Origin: Lysinibacillus sp. BPa_S21
GTDB lineage: Bacteria; Bacillota; Bacilli; Bacillales_A; Planococcaceae
NCBI RefSeq assembly: GCF_023337795.1
Contig: NZ_JALIRS010000013.1
Span: forward strand, 39,060-103,059
Direction of reading: 5' to 3'
Length of the DNA: 64,000 nucleotides
A model generated the notes under the pieces. The model was not told the origin of the DNA and did no database searches. It saw only the letters and a list, made by a program, of their open reading frames with translations. Of this stretch, positions 1 through 9,255 are shown one piece after another. Position 1 is the first letter of the stretch, and each line of letters opens with the position of its first letter. Made by a program: the position numbers and the translations under genes.

Positions 1-61
1 TCACCTCTTTTTTAATCATTCTACTTATTAATAGTATAACAGAATGCGAACACTTAAGCAA
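1..61 (-). promoter_or_regulatory. lexA-type leader and promoter (gene lies off the left edge)
   Basis: Read leftward, the region has a -35 TTGCTT (56-61), a 17-bp spacer, a -10 TATACT (33-38) and a Shine-Dalgarno-like AAGAGGTGA at the very edge (1-9). An SOS operator at 59-72 overlaps the -35. In Bacillus the gene divergent from yneA is lexA, so the off-window gene is inferred to be lexA; its coding sequence is not seen. Confidence 0.75.
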
Positions 62-72
62 ACATAGGTTCG
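59..72 (-). promoter_or_regulatory. SOS box (LexA operator) of the leftward promoter
   Basis: On the minus strand the site reads CGAACCTATGTTTG, one mismatch from the Bacillus LexA operator CGAAC-N4-GTTCG. It overlaps the leftward -35, where bound LexA would block its own promoter. Confidence 0.8.
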
Positions 73-80
73 AAAAGTGT

Positions 81-109
81 TTGACAAAAACATTTGTTCG
101 TATTATTAT
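81..109 (+). promoter_or_regulatory. yneA promoter with SOS box in the spacer
   Basis: TTGACA (81-86), a 17-bp spacer and TATTAT (104-109) form a near-consensus SigA promoter. The spacer holds AAAAC-ATTT-GTTCG (87-100), two mismatches from the LexA operator. A weaker third box, CGAAC-AAAC-ATTCT, lies at 124-137. The strong promoter with an operator between its hexamers fits tight repression and DNA-damage induction of yneA-yneB. Confidence 0.85.
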
Positions 110-155
110 GAGAACATATATTCCGAACAAACATTCTCAAAAAGGGGTTATAAAC

Positions 156-1135
<980 letters not shown>

Positions 1136-1141
1136 CGTTTT

Positions 1142-1177
1142 AATCAGTGGGCGTTTCATCGTCCTACTGATTTTTTG
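1142..1177 (+). terminator. Rho-independent terminator after yneAB
   Basis: AATCAGT (1142-1148) pairs with ACTGATT (1166-1172), with inner GG/CC pairs, followed by a T run. It lies just past the yneB stop. Confidence 0.8.
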
Positions 1178-1278
1178 TATGTTTAAAGGTCTAGACAAAG
1201 ATAAAGGACCGAGCAGGAACGAGTCGAGAGACGAATACCATTATCGCAATGATAAAGAACTGTTTCCAATAGAAAAAA

Positions 1279-1306
1279 AGAGAAGTAGTGATTTTTCTAC
1301 CTCTCT
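1279..1306 (-). terminator. Stem-loop terminator downstream of the acetyltransferase
   Basis: AGAGAAGTAG and CTACCTCTCT form a 10-bp stem with one mismatch. An A run on its left becomes a U run for leftward transcription, and Ts also follow on the right, so it may work both ways. Confidence 0.7.
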
Positions 1307-1356
1307 TTCTCGTATTTTCTCTTTACCCACAAAATTGAGTTGATTCAATCAATCTC

Positions 1357-1869
1357 TTAAGCCCATTCCTCATCTAAGGCAGCATAATAGTATTCATCCC
1401 ACCACTCATCCTTGTATGGGATGCATTTTTTAAAATAACCTTCGCGTCTCATACCGATTTTCTCCATCACTCGATAGGATGGGATATTTTCTGGCTGGCA
1501 TGTGGCAATAATTCTATGAAGTTTCATTTCATTAAATCCGTAGTCCAGTATAGCTTTTGCCGCTTCAGAGGCGTATCCGTTATTGTAATAGTTCGGATTT
1601 AAAACCCAGCCAATCTCATAAGTATGATCACCAAAATATTGATGGAAGGCAATATGACCAATCACAGTATTTTCGCTTTGTAAAATAACAGGATAGTGTT
1701 TTGCTTTTTCACCGCTATTTTCAGAAACAAACTTTTTTGCTGCTTCCTCATTAAAAACGCCCTCTGGAATATACTTCATCACATCTGGATTTGACGTATA
1801 TTCATAGACAGCTTGCCAATCTTGAATTTCAAATTCTCTTATTACTAGTCTGTTTGTTTTGATAAACAA
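1357..1869 (-). CDS. GNAT N-acetyltransferase, RimJ/RimL type
   Basis: The 170-residue product has the RimJ/RimL-type GNAT pattern: N-terminal TNRLVIREF, a central GHIAFHQYFGDHTYEIGWVLNP strand region, the acetyl-CoA loop NNGYASEAAKAIL and a C-terminal HRIIATCQPENIPSYRVMEKIGMRREG. The family acetylates the N-termini of ribosomal proteins or other amines; the substrate here is unknown. The TTG at 1869 is chosen because GGAGG sits 8 nt upstream; the more upstream TTG overlaps that ribosome site. It is inserted on the opposite strand between yneB and ynzC, which are adjacent in B. subtilis. Confidence 0.85.
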   Translation of the reverse strand: MFIKTNRLVIREFEIQDWQAVYEYTSNPDVMKYIPEGVFNEEAAKKFVSENSGEKAKHYPVILQSENTVIGHIAFHQYFGDHTYEIGWVLNPNYYNNGYASEAAKAILDYGFNEMKLHRIIATCQPENIPSYRVMEKIGMRREGYFKKCIPYKDEWWDEYYYAALDEEWA

Positions 1870-2078
1870 TTTATATCCCTCCAAGCATAAATCGATGGTT
1901 TGATTGGAACCCTATAAATTAGTTATACACTTGAAATTTCATAAAGTCATGCATTTTATGGTATTTATTTCAAAAAAATAAGGATGCTAGAAAGGTTGGT
2001 ATAACTGCATTCTAAGGGAAAACATGCTATACTTTGCATACCATATTCATTATGATATGTATTGAAAGGTGTGTAATT

Positions 2079-2312
2079 ATGTTATCAAAAGAAAAAATTA
2101 ACCGAATCAATGAACTTTCTGCTAAGGCTAAAAGTGGTACTTTAACAGAGGCAGAGGCGAAGGAACGAACAGCGCTTCGTAAGGAATATCTAGATACATT
2201 TAGAGCGACGATGCGTGATACAATTGAAAACGTAAAAGTGGTAGATGCAGAAGGAAATGATGTTACACCAGAAAAAGTGAAACAAGCGAAAAAAAATAAA
2301 TTTCTAAATTAA
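2079..2312 (+). CDS. ynzC: DUF896 protein YnzC
   Basis: The 77-residue helical protein starts with [18 protein letters not shown] and has the DUF896 signature [21 protein letters not shown]. In B. subtilis ynzC is part of the SOS-induced yneA-yneB-ynzC operon. Here an opposing acetyltransferase and a terminator separate it from yneB, so it probably has its own promoter. The ATG at 2079 follows GAAAGGTGTG; an upstream in-frame start lacks a ribosome site. The exact function is not known. Confidence 0.88.
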   Translation: MLSKEKINRINELSAKAKSGTLTEAEAKERTALRKEYLDTFRATMRDTIENVKVVDAEGNDVTPEKVKQAKKNKFLN

Positions 2313-2362
2313 TGTGACACATTTCTATAAAGTATGTAACAAATCATTAATAGTATAACAAA

Positions 2363-2386
2363 AACATTGTTTTCTGAAGCAATGTT
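2363..2386. promoter_or_regulatory. Inverted repeat touching the tkt -35
   Basis: AACATTG (2363-2369) and CAATGTT (2380-2386) form 7-bp arms with a 10-nt loop. The right arm overlaps the first bases of the tkt -35 at 2385. It could be an operator or a weak ynzC terminator; there is no T run, so its role is open. Confidence 0.3.
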
Positions 2387-2413
2387 GACTAAACTGTATA
2401 AGAACAATATATA
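2385..2413 (+). promoter_or_regulatory. tkt promoter
   Basis: TTGACT (2385-2390), a 17-bp spacer and TATATA (2408-2413) match a SigA promoter and lie 25 bp before the tkt start. Confidence 0.7.
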
Positions 2414-2438
2414 GGACGAGAAAGGATGTCACAACATA

Positions 2439-4433
2439 ATGACTCAACATGCGGATCAATTAGCAATTAATGCTATCCGAACTTTGTCAATCGATGCAAT
2501 TGAAAAAGCAAACTCTGGTCACCCGGGTTTACCGATGGGGGCTGCGCCAATGGCTTATACGCTTTGGACAAAACAACTTCGCCATAATCCAGCTAATCCA
2601 AAATGGTATAACCGCGATCGTTTTGTACTTTCTGCTGGTCACGGCTCAATGCTTTTATACAGCTTACTTCACCTTGGAGGCTACGGTTTACCAATGGAAG
2701 AAATTCAAAACTTCCGTCAATGGGATTCATTAACTCCGGGACATCCTGAATATGGTCATACTGTTGGGGTAGAGGCAACAACAGGTCCTCTAGGTCAAGG
2801 TATTGCTATGACAGTTGGTATGGCTATGGCTGAGCGTCATTTAGCAGCTACTTACAATAAACCAGGGCATGACATCGTGGATCACTATACATTCGCACTT
2901 TGTGGCGATGGCGACTTAATGGAAGGCGTTGCAGCTGAAGCGATCTCTTTAGCAGGTCACTTAAAACTTGAAAAGCTAATCGTTTTATACGATTCAAATG
3001 ATATTTCTTTAGATGGTGATTTAGAAAAATCATTCTCAGAAAATGTCCAAAAGCGATTTGAATCTTATGGTTGGAACTATTTAAAAGTAGCTGACGGTAC
3101 AGATGTTGAAGCAATTAATGCAGCGATCGAAGAAGCTAAAAAATCAACTGGCAAACCAACACTAATCGAAGTGAAAACTGTTATCGGTTTTGGTTCACCA
3201 AACAAATCAGGTAAAGCTGCTTCTCATGGTGCACCACTTGGACAAGAAGAGGTCGTTTTAACAAAAGCAGCTTATGAATGGGCACACGAGCCATTCCAAA
3301 TTCCTGCTGAAGCATATGATACATTCGCAGCAGCAGCTAAAGTTCAAGGGGAACAACCTGAAGAAGCTTGGAATGCTAAGTTTGAAGCATATAAGCAAGA
3401 GTTCCCAGAATTAGCAGCACAATTTGAAAATGCAATGAATGGACAATTACCAGAGGATTTCGCTTCAGAATTACCAGTCTATGAAGCAGGTAAATCAGTA
3501 GCTACTCGTTCTTCTTCTGGAGATGCAATAAATGCAATTGCAAAGAAAACACCATCATTCTTTGGTGGTTCAGCTGACCTTGCTGGCTCAAATAAAACGA
3601 CGATGAAAGACGCTGGAGATTTCTCTGCAGACGATTATGCTGGCCGTAATATTTGGTTCGGTGTACGTGAATTTGCAATGGGTGCAGCTATGAATGGTAT
3701 GGCTCTTCACGGTGGTCTTAACGTATTCGGCGGTACATTCTTTGTATTCTCTGACTATGTTCGTCCAGCTGTACGTCTTTCTGCTCTAATGGGTCTTCCT
3801 GTTACTTATGTATTTACACATGACTCAATCGCTGTAGGGGAAGATGGTCCGACACATGAACCAATCGAACACCTTGCATCGTTACGTGCAATGCCAAACT
3901 TATCTGTTGTTCGACCAGCTGATGCGAACGAATCAGCGGTTGCATGGGAGCTAGCAGTAGCATCTGAAAAAACACCAACTGTTTTAGTATTATCTCGTCA
4001 AAACTTACCTGTTCTTGACGCATCTATTGATACAGTACGTGAAGGTGTTACTAAAGGTGCTTATACAGTATCTCCTGCGACAAAAGAAGTGGCAGATGCC
4101 ATTTTAATTGCAACAGGCTCTGAGGTTTCACTTGCAGTTGAAGCTCAAAAAGCGCTAAAAGCTGAAGGCATGGATGTAGCAGTTGTTTCAATGCCATCGA
4201 TGGACCGCTTCGAAAAACAAGACGCAGCTTACAAAGAATCTGTTCTTCCAAAAGCTGTAACAAAACGTCTTGCAATCGAAATGGGCTCATCATTCGGCTG
4301 GCATAAATACACTGGTTTTGAAGGAGACGTTCTTGCAATTGACAAGTTCGGCGCTTCTGCACCAGGTGAAGTAGTAATGGAAAAATACGGATTCACAGTA
4401 GACAATGTTGTAGCGAAGGTAAAAGCGCTATAA
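2439..4433 (+). CDS. tkt: Transketolase
   Basis: This cytosolic thiamine-diphosphate enzyme moves two-carbon ketol units between sugar phosphates in the non-oxidative pentose phosphate pathway. The 664-residue length is usual. The N-terminal domain carries [15 protein letters not shown] and the ThDP/Mg motif GDGDLMEG followed by the conserved Asn about 30 residues later ([10 protein letters not shown]). The central pyrimidine-binding domain has [17 protein letters not shown] and [16 protein letters not shown]; the C-terminal domain has the [12 protein letters not shown] and RLAIEMGSS segments. GAAAGGA precedes the ATG. It has its own promoter and terminator, so it is likely monocistronic. Confidence 0.97.
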   Translation: MTQHADQLAINAIRTLSIDAIEKANSGHPGLPMGAAPMAYTLWTKQLRHNPANPKWYNRDRFVLSAGHGSMLLYSLLHLGGYGLPMEEIQNFRQWDSLTPGHPEYGHTVGVEATTGPLGQGIAMTVGMAMAERHLAATYNKPGHDIVDHYTFALCGDGDLMEGVAAEAISLAGHLKLEKLIVLYDSNDISLDGDLEKSFSENVQKRFESYGWNYLKVADGTDVEAINAAIEEAKKSTGKPTLIEVKTVIGFGSPNKSGKAASHGAPLGQEEVVLTKAAYEWAHEPFQIPAEAYDTFAAAAKVQGEQPEEAWNAKFEAYKQEFPELAAQFENAMNGQLPEDFASELPVYEAGKSVATRSSSGDAINAIAKKTPSFFGGSADLAGSNKTTMKDAGDFSADDYAGRNIWFGVREFAMGAAMNGMALHGGLNVFGGTFFVFSDYVRPAVRLSALMGLPVTYVFTHDSIAVGEDGPTHEPIEHLASLRAMPNLSVVRPADANESAVAWELAVASEKTPTVLVLSRQNLPVLDASIDTVREGVTKGAYTVSPATKEVADAILIATGSEVSLAVEAQKALKAEGMDVAVVSMPSMDRFEKQDAAYKESVLPKAVTKRLAIEMGSSFGWHKYTGFEGDVLAIDKFGASAPGEVVMEKYGFTVDNVVAKVKAL

Positions 4434-4438
4434 TTCTT

Positions 4439-4493
4439 AAAATACCGCAATACTCAGTAGGTTAAATCTCCTCTGAGTACTGCGGTATTTTTT
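4439..4493 (+). terminator. tkt terminator
   Basis: AAATACCGCA-ATACTCAG pairs with CTGAGTAC-TGCGGTATTT, a stem of about 17 bp followed by six or more Ts. The left half carries As, so it may also stop the leftward membrane gene that ends inside it. Confidence 0.9.
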
Positions 4494-4809
4494 CATGTTT
4501 AGAGGCCTTCACTAAAGAAATCCAAATAGCTGCACAATGAACAAGAAGCATCACGACAAAACAATAAAAGCCCTTGGAACTTCCTTCTAGATTTAGCTCA
4601 TCCGCGATAATACCACTAAACCAAAGCAGTTGACCTGAGACAATTATTGAGAAGCTTGCAAAAAGTAAACAAAACCAAATAGATACTTTTTTGATCATCA
4701 CAATGATGAGTAGCAAAACAGCAAAAAGTAGAGTAGCTTCAAAAATAGGATCAAGAAGTGAAAACGTATGTTCATCTAAGAAATGCTTATAAGTAAATAG
4801 AGTATTCAC
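4462..4809 (-). CDS. Small multi-pass membrane protein, unknown
   Basis: The predicted 115-residue product begins VNTLFTYKHFLDEH and has three hydrophobic stretches (about 19-35, 38-58 and 83-104), so it is a likely integral membrane protein with a charged C-terminal tail. I do not recognise the family. The GTG at 4809 is chosen because AGGAGG lies 6 nt upstream; the longer open frame runs into the divergent gene's leader. Its stop lies inside the tkt terminator stem. It is divergent from the serine hydrolase at 4945. Confidence 0.6.
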   Translation of the reverse strand: MNTLFTYKHFLDEHTFSLLDPIFEATLLFAVLLLIIVMIKKVSIWFCLLFASFSIIVSGQLLWFSGIIADELNLEGSSKGFYCFVVMLLVHCAAIWISLVKASKHEKIPQYSEEI

Positions 4810-4944
4810 ACAATCCCTCCTTAAAAATAATAACGATTTTGGTAATAAAAGGTTTCGCAGATGGAAAAACGCTTCTAGTATTAATTTCATTTGGTATACA
4901 ATAATAAATGTAGGAATTGAACTACAAATGTTGGGGGGATTTAA

Positions 4945-5931
4945 ATGAATCCACAATCTATACTTTCACAAGTAAAGAAAACTTTCTCACAATTAGATTG
5001 TACAGGTGGCGGAGTTATTATTAAAAAACATGGTCAAACCATACTAGAAGAATATTTTGGTGTGCAAGGACAACAAAAGGACGCTAAAAAGGTAGGACCA
5101 CATACTCTTTTTCATCTTGCGTCTGTTCGAAAAGCATATGTAGGGTTTGCTGTAGCATATGCGATTTACCATAACTATATTGCCTCAATAGATGATGAAC
5201 TTAGCGATTATTTAGACGATGAAAAAGTCTTTGCGGATGTGTCGATTAGACATCTTCTAACACATACTCACGGTTTACGTCGTCAACATGGAATAGTAAT
5301 GAAAGAATTCAAAGCAGGCTATAACTGGGCATATCGAGATATCAATGTAGAACTACTTGCCAAAGTCATATTAAAAGTTACTGGAAAAACTATTGCGCAA
5401 ATAGTAGATGAGCAAGTATTACAGAAGTTGTCATTTACTGACACAGATTGGTTCAGTGAAAAAAACGAACAACATATTGAAGTAAAACATAATAATAGTC
5501 CATTTTGGTATGAAAGCGACATATGTGATGGTAGCAAAATGAATATGTATAGCTCATTAAGTGAATTAGCTAAATGGGGGCAAGTGCATCTTGATAAAGG
5601 AAGGATAAACGGAAAACAAATAATACCTGAAGAAATCATACAGCTAGTAACGACAATTCAATCCCCAAATACTAAACCAAAGAACCTACCAACTAATGGC
5701 TTTTTCTGGTTTGTTCAGCCTCACCAGAAAGAGGGGATTACAGAGTTAAGTCCAATATTGCCACAAGGAAGCTTTCAATTACTAGATTATACAAGTGTTG
5801 CTATATTGGTAATACCCGATGAAAATATTGTGGCAGTTCGTGGATTTAATAGCTTTGGTTCTCCGGAAGGGTTTGATTATATGAAGGATATTCATGATTT
5901 TGGTTCAACTGTGTATCAATCAATTCTTTAA
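4945..5931 (+). CDS. Serine hydrolase, beta-lactamase class C / PBP4* family
   Basis: This 328-residue protein has the serine beta-lactamase-like fold. The SxxK tetrad is SVRK (Ser60, Lys63). The second motif region reads NWAYRDINVELLAKV, so the usual Tyr-x-Asn appears as Tyr-Arg-Asp. HLLTHTHGL is also typical. There is no obvious signal peptide, unlike secreted members, so it may be cytosolic. The family includes esterases and peptidases; the substrate cannot be told. GGGGGG precedes the ATG. The next gene, a HAD phosphatase, begins 20 nt after the stop with its own ribosome site, so they are probably cotranscribed. Confidence 0.85.
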   Translation: MNPQSILSQVKKTFSQLDCTGGGVIIKKHGQTILEEYFGVQGQQKDAKKVGPHTLFHLASVRKAYVGFAVAYAIYHNYIASIDDELSDYLDDEKVFADVSIRHLLTHTHGLRRQHGIVMKEFKAGYNWAYRDINVELLAKVILKVTGKTIAQIVDEQVLQKLSFTDTDWFSEKNEQHIEVKHNNSPFWYESDICDGSKMNMYSSLSELAKWGQVHLDKGRINGKQIIPEEIIQLVTTIQSPNTKPKNLPTNGFFWFVQPHQKEGITELSPILPQGSFQLLDYTSVAILVIPDENIVAVRGFNSFGSPEGFDYMKDIHDFGSTVYQSIL

Positions 5932-5951
5932 CAATAAAAGGAGGGCTAGTA

Positions 5952-6611
5952 ATGAAAAAGTATAGCGTAGTGTTATTTGATTTAGACGGTACAATATCTG
6001 ATCCTAAAATAGGGATAACAAAATCTGTTCAATATGCTTTAGGAAAAATGGGTATAGTTGAAGAAGACCTTGATCAGCTTGAAACGTTTATTGGGCCTCC
6101 GCTGCAAGTATCATTTCGAGAAATATATGGATTGGATGATGTTCAAATTGAGCAAGCAATTGCTTATTACCGTGAACGTTTTATCCAAACTGGCATGTAT
6201 GAGAATAAATTGTATCAAAATATATCATCTTTATTAGAATATTTACAGAAGGATGGTTATCAGTTAGCAATAGCCACATCTAAGCCAACAGTATTTGCAG
6301 AACAAATTATACAATATTTTAACCTTGAACATTTTTTTGACCTTGTCGCGGGCAGCAATTTGGATGGTACACGTTCAGCTAAAGGTGAAGTTATCGCATA
6401 TGTACGCGAACATTTTAATGTAGTGAATATCGATCAATTAATTATGATTGGAGATCGTAAATACGATATTGTTGGGGCACATGAAAATCAAATTGATTCT
6501 ATCGGTGTTACTTATGGCTATGGTTCACTTGAGGAGTTGACGGAAGCACAAGCAACATACATAGTGAACAGTGTAAACGAGCTACAAGAATTTTTTACGA
6601 AACTGCATTGA
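5952..6611 (+). CDS. HAD-superfamily phosphatase, phosphoglycolate phosphatase-like
   Basis: The 219-residue protein has the HAD motifs in order: FDLDGTISDP (nucleophile Asp10, acid Asp12), a helical cap, ATSKPT (motif II Thr/Ser), and IMIGDRKYDIVGA (motif IV acids). The subgroup with this cap includes phosphoglycolate phosphatase and PpaX-type pyrophosphatase; the substrate here is unknown. AAAGGAGGGC precedes the ATG. It follows the serine hydrolase closely and is ended by a strong terminator that overlaps its stop codon. Confidence 0.88.
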   Translation: MKKYSVVLFDLDGTISDPKIGITKSVQYALGKMGIVEEDLDQLETFIGPPLQVSFREIYGLDDVQIEQAIAYYRERFIQTGMYENKLYQNISSLLEYLQKDGYQLAIATSKPTVFAEQIIQYFNLEHFFDLVAGSNLDGTRSAKGEVIAYVREHFNVVNIDQLIMIGDRKYDIVGAHENQIDSIGVTYGYGSLEELTEAQATYIVNSVNELQEFFTKLH

Positions 6612-6638
6612 TAGAAATGCAGTTTCGTATTTTTTTTA
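6598..6638 (+). terminator. Terminator of the hydrolase-HAD unit
   Basis: CGAAACTGCATT (6598-6609) pairs with AATGCAGTTTCG (6616-6627), a 12-bp perfect stem, then a run of eight Ts. Confidence 0.92.
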
Positions 6639-6652
6639 GAAAACAGACTAAT

Positions 6653-6815
6653 CGCTGATACCCCGGGTAGAAACGCTGATAAAAGCATGGAAATCGCTGA
6701 TACCCCGGGTAGAAACGCTGATAAAAGCATGGAAATCGCTGATAAACCAAGCAGAAACGCTGATAAAAGTGTAAAAAACGCTGATAAACCCAGCTAAATC
6801 GCTGATAAACCAAAC
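6653..6815. repeat. Tandem array, eight units at an exact 21-bp step
   Basis: The octamer CGCTGATA starts at 6653, 6674, 6695, 6716, 6737, 6758, 6779 and 6800, a constant 21-bp spacing. The intervening 13 bp vary (for example CCCCGGGTAGAAA or AAAGCATGGAAAT). The array fills the gap between the HAD terminator and the end of the LiaR-like gene. Because 21 bp is seven codons, reading frames stay open through it, which gives false ORFs. Confidence 0.9.
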
Positions 6816-6828
6816 GACCCAAGAAAAA

Positions 6829-7461
6829 CTACTTCGCTAGACCATTTTGAAAAGCGTAAACAACTGCTTGTGTGCGATCTTGAACATCGAGCTTCGATAG
6901 AATATTACTGACATGTGTTTTTACCGTTTTTAAGGCGATGAATAAATCGTCAGCGATTTCCTGATTTGCTTTGCCTTTAGCCATTAGCAATAATACTTCC
7001 ATTTCACGTTCGGTAAGCTGCTCATACAGTGGGGTACTATTGCCGTGGCGCATGCGATGCATCATTTTTGATGTTACTTCTGGCTCTAAAACGGTTTCGC
7101 CACCCATTGTTTTACGAATGGCATCGGCGATTTGCTTCGCATTGGATGTTTTTAAAATATAGCTGACTGCACCAGCCTCTAATGCAGGATAGACTTTGTC
7201 ATCATCTAAAAAACTTGTTACCATCATAATTTTTGCTTCTGGCCATGCAGCTAAAATTTCTGCTGTCGCCTCGGCTCCTGTCATAACTGGCATCACATTG
7301 TCCATTAAAATAATGTCTGGACGCAGGGTAAGAGCACGTTCCACAGCCTCTTTGCCATTTTCGGCTTCTCCTACAACGGTGATATCTGGTTGTGCAGATA
7401 AATAGGCGGAAACACCAATCCGCACCATTTCGTGGTCATCCACTATTAACACTTGAATCAT
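6829..7461 (-). CDS. liaR: LiaR/VraR-type response regulator
   Basis: This 210-residue NarL/LuxR-type regulator has a receiver domain (1-120; acidic pair Asp8/Asp9, phosphoacceptor Asp54, the conserved Thr/Ser and Lys at VTS and ILK) and a C-terminal LuxR helix-turn-helix (about 145-205, [40 protein letters not shown]). LiaFSR systems sense cell-envelope damage and activate liaIH. Its start lies inside the 3' end of the kinase gene (26-nt overlap), so the two are translationally coupled. No T-rich terminator is evident directly after it; the 21-bp array follows. Confidence 0.9.
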   Translation of the reverse strand: MIQVLIVDDHEMVRIGVSAYLSAQPDITVVGEAENGKEAVERALTLRPDIILMDNVMPVMTGAEATAEILAAWPEAKIMMVTSFLDDDKVYPALEAGAVSYILKTSNAKQIADAIRKTMGGETVLEPEVTSKMMHRMRHGNSTPLYEQLTEREMEVLLLMAKGKANQEIADDLFIALKTVKTHVSNILSKLDVQDRTQAVVYAFQNGLAK

Positions 7462-8473
7462 TCACTTCAACCTCCTTATGTAGAGGGATTTTAACCTCTA
7501 CAATTGTACCTTCTCCAGGCACTGATACAATTTTGTACATACAGCCAATTTCTACAGCGCGTTCAGCAATGTTTTGAAGTCCATAAGAAGTGGATTTATC
7601 AGCTTCGACATCAAAGCCGAGGCCATTGTCCTGAATACGTAAAATGGCTAAATCATCACGTGCAACAAGCAGTAATTCAACTTCGCTGGCTTTTGCATGA
7701 CGTAGCGTATTCGATAATGCTTCCTGTGCAATACGGAATAAATGATCTTCCTCCGCTTTGGATAAAGCCATTTCTTCAAGCTCATATTCAATATGAAAAA
7801 ATACTTTTTGCTGCAGTTCAATAATGAGCTCCTCAAGTCCTTGTGCGAGGGTTTTATTGTGCAGAGCTACTGGACGTAAATGTAATAATAATGCGCGCAT
7901 TTCAAGCTGTGCCTGTTGGACAATTTTTTCGACCTGCTTTAGGCTTGTAGCATTTTCATCAGTTTCGGTTAATGCGGAAAGCAACATCGAAGCTGCGAAT
8001 AGTTGCTGTGATACAGAATCATGGAGCTCACGAGCAAGGCGTTGACGTTCAGCAACAATGCGCTCTTGAATAATTTTATCATTAGCTTCTGCACGTTCAT
8101 TGGATAAACGCTGTAAGCTTTTTCGTTGCGTATCAATTAACTCACTTGTTTGAACTAAAGCCTTTTTCAAAGGTTTAGGTAAAGGTTGTTTTTTAGGTAT
8201 TACAAAATCAGGTTCAACTAACTGTTTCACGATGTGAGTTGCCTGAGCCTCTCTTGCACGGGCAGTCATACTAATCCAGCTGGCAATTAGTAAACTAAGC
8301 GCAAAAAGAATGACGACAATAAAACCGCCAAGTGGGATATTATGATAATTCTGCTGCCATAATGGCTCCCATGTTTTTTCGTTAGGCTCACCCCAAACAG
8401 CGACAAGAAGACCGAATGCTGCACTCATCAAAATAAAAAGTAGCGTCAATATTCTTGAGATAAAGGCAATCAT
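7436..8473 (-). CDS. liaS: LiaS/VraS-type sensor histidine kinase
   Basis: The 345-residue kinase has two N-terminal membrane segments (about 5-27 and 49-70) with a short extracytoplasmic loop, a coiled-coil linker, a HisKA_3 dimerisation domain with the phosphorylated His151 in [16 protein letters not shown], and a HATPase_c domain containing the N box [12 protein letters not shown] and the G box QDNGLGFD. This intramembrane-sensing layout is usual for LiaS. It overlaps the 3' end of liaF by 4 nt and the 5' end of liaR by 26 nt, so the three form one operon. Confidence 0.9.
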   Translation of the reverse strand: MIAFISRILTLLFILMSAAFGLLVAVWGEPNEKTWEPLWQQNYHNIPLGGFIVVILFALSLLIASWISMTARAREAQATHIVKQLVEPDFVIPKKQPLPKPLKKALVQTSELIDTQRKSLQRLSNERAEANDKIIQERIVAERQRLARELHDSVSQQLFAASMLLSALTETDENATSLKQVEKIVQQAQLEMRALLLHLRPVALHNKTLAQGLEELIIELQQKVFFHIEYELEEMALSKAEEDHLFRIAQEALSNTLRHAKASEVELLLVARDDLAILRIQDNGLGFDVEADKSTSYGLQNIAERAVEIGCMYKIVSVPGEGTIVEVKIPLHKEVEVNDSSVNSG

Positions 8474-9153
8474 TTACGTAGCACCTCCAAGTCCCCAAGC
8501 CATGTTGCAACATGTATCACGAGTGTTCGCTTTGCATCCTCAGGATTTCCATCTGAGAAACTTACACTTTCATTGAGTAAGCGTTGTGGTCCAACATGTA
8601 TACATGTTAATTCACCAAACAATGTCGTGTAGTGTAAGCGGAAGGGTATTTCATATGGGATATAAATTTGTACTTTACCAATCCCTTGTCGAATAGTAAT
8701 GAGACTTGTGCCAGCAGGTAAAATTGTTTGAGTTGTATCGATCGTAATGTCACCTGCTAATCGCTGAATTTGAACATCATGCCATTTATAGGCTTCTAAA
8801 GGTGCAGGTATGGTACCGAATAATTCGTTTTTCGTAGCAGGTAGCTTTTCGAAAAGCTCCGAGCCAACCACTTTGGCTTCGTTTTCTCTTTGCAGGTATT
8901 GATAGAGCATATACAAGAGAATAACGACGATAAATAAACGTAAACTCCACATCGTAAAGAGTGCAATCGCGATAAAGAAAATTCCTGTCCATTTAAAGAA
9001 ACGATTTTTTTTCGAGAAACTTAAATAAAGAAGCCCTACCCCAATCAATAGACAAAAGGCGCCACCGTTATTAAAAATTGTAAGCTCCATAAAAACGAGT
9101 AAAAAGAAGCATAGTACCCAAAATGTGAGCTTATTAGTTGTGAAATTTTGCAA
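8470..9153 (-). CDS. liaF: LiaF-like regulator of the cell-envelope stress system
   Basis: The 227-residue protein has four hydrophobic N-terminal segments within the first 80 residues and a soluble C-terminal beta-rich domain (about 115-225) typical of the cell-wall-active antibiotic response family (RLAGDITIDTTQTILPAGTSLITIRQGIGKVQIYIPYEI). In B. subtilis LiaF inhibits LiaRS in the absence of stress. AGAAGGGTGA lies 5 nt before the TTG at 9153, which is therefore chosen over a GTG at 9162 that overlaps the ribosome site. The stop overlaps the kinase start. Confidence 0.87.
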   Translation of the reverse strand: MQNFTTNKLTFWVLCFFLLVFMELTIFNNGGAFCLLIGVGLLYLSFSKKNRFFKWTGIFFIAIALFTMWSLRLFIVVILLYMLYQYLQRENEAKVVGSELFEKLPATKNELFGTIPAPLEAYKWHDVQIQRLAGDITIDTTQTILPAGTSLITIRQGIGKVQIYIPYEIPFRLHYTTLFGELTCIHVGPQRLLNESVSFSDGNPEDAKRTLVIHVATWLGDLEVLRK

Positions 9154-9183
9154 GAGGGTCACCCTTCTTTCTACAAATTGATG

Positions 9184-9202
9184 AGAGAAGACGAACTTCT
9201 CT
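9184..9202. other. Small hairpin between the hydrolase and liaF
   Basis: AGAGAAG and CTTCTCT form a perfect 7-bp stem with a 5-nt loop in the 100-bp gap. It has no T run; it could be a weak attenuator or processing site. Confidence 0.3.
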
Positions 9203-9255
9203 ATAAATACGATATTTCATTTAAAAGTGTTTAAAATTATTATCTCCACCATAAC

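Noticed and set aside
2470..4450. Several 60-100-residue frames in and opposite tkt
   Set aside because: They lie fully inside a well-conserved gene and have no family features; the same applies to the internal frames of pdp, deoB, lysA, resE and others.
6653..6815. CRISPR array
   Set aside because: The repeats are only about 8 bp with 13-bp fillers; there are no unique 30-bp spacers and no cas genes. The same holds for the arrays at 24269 and 45144.
6518..6822. Open frames with YQRF repeats on the minus strand
   Set aside because: They arise from the 21-bp CGCTGATA array and overlap the HAD gene and its terminator.
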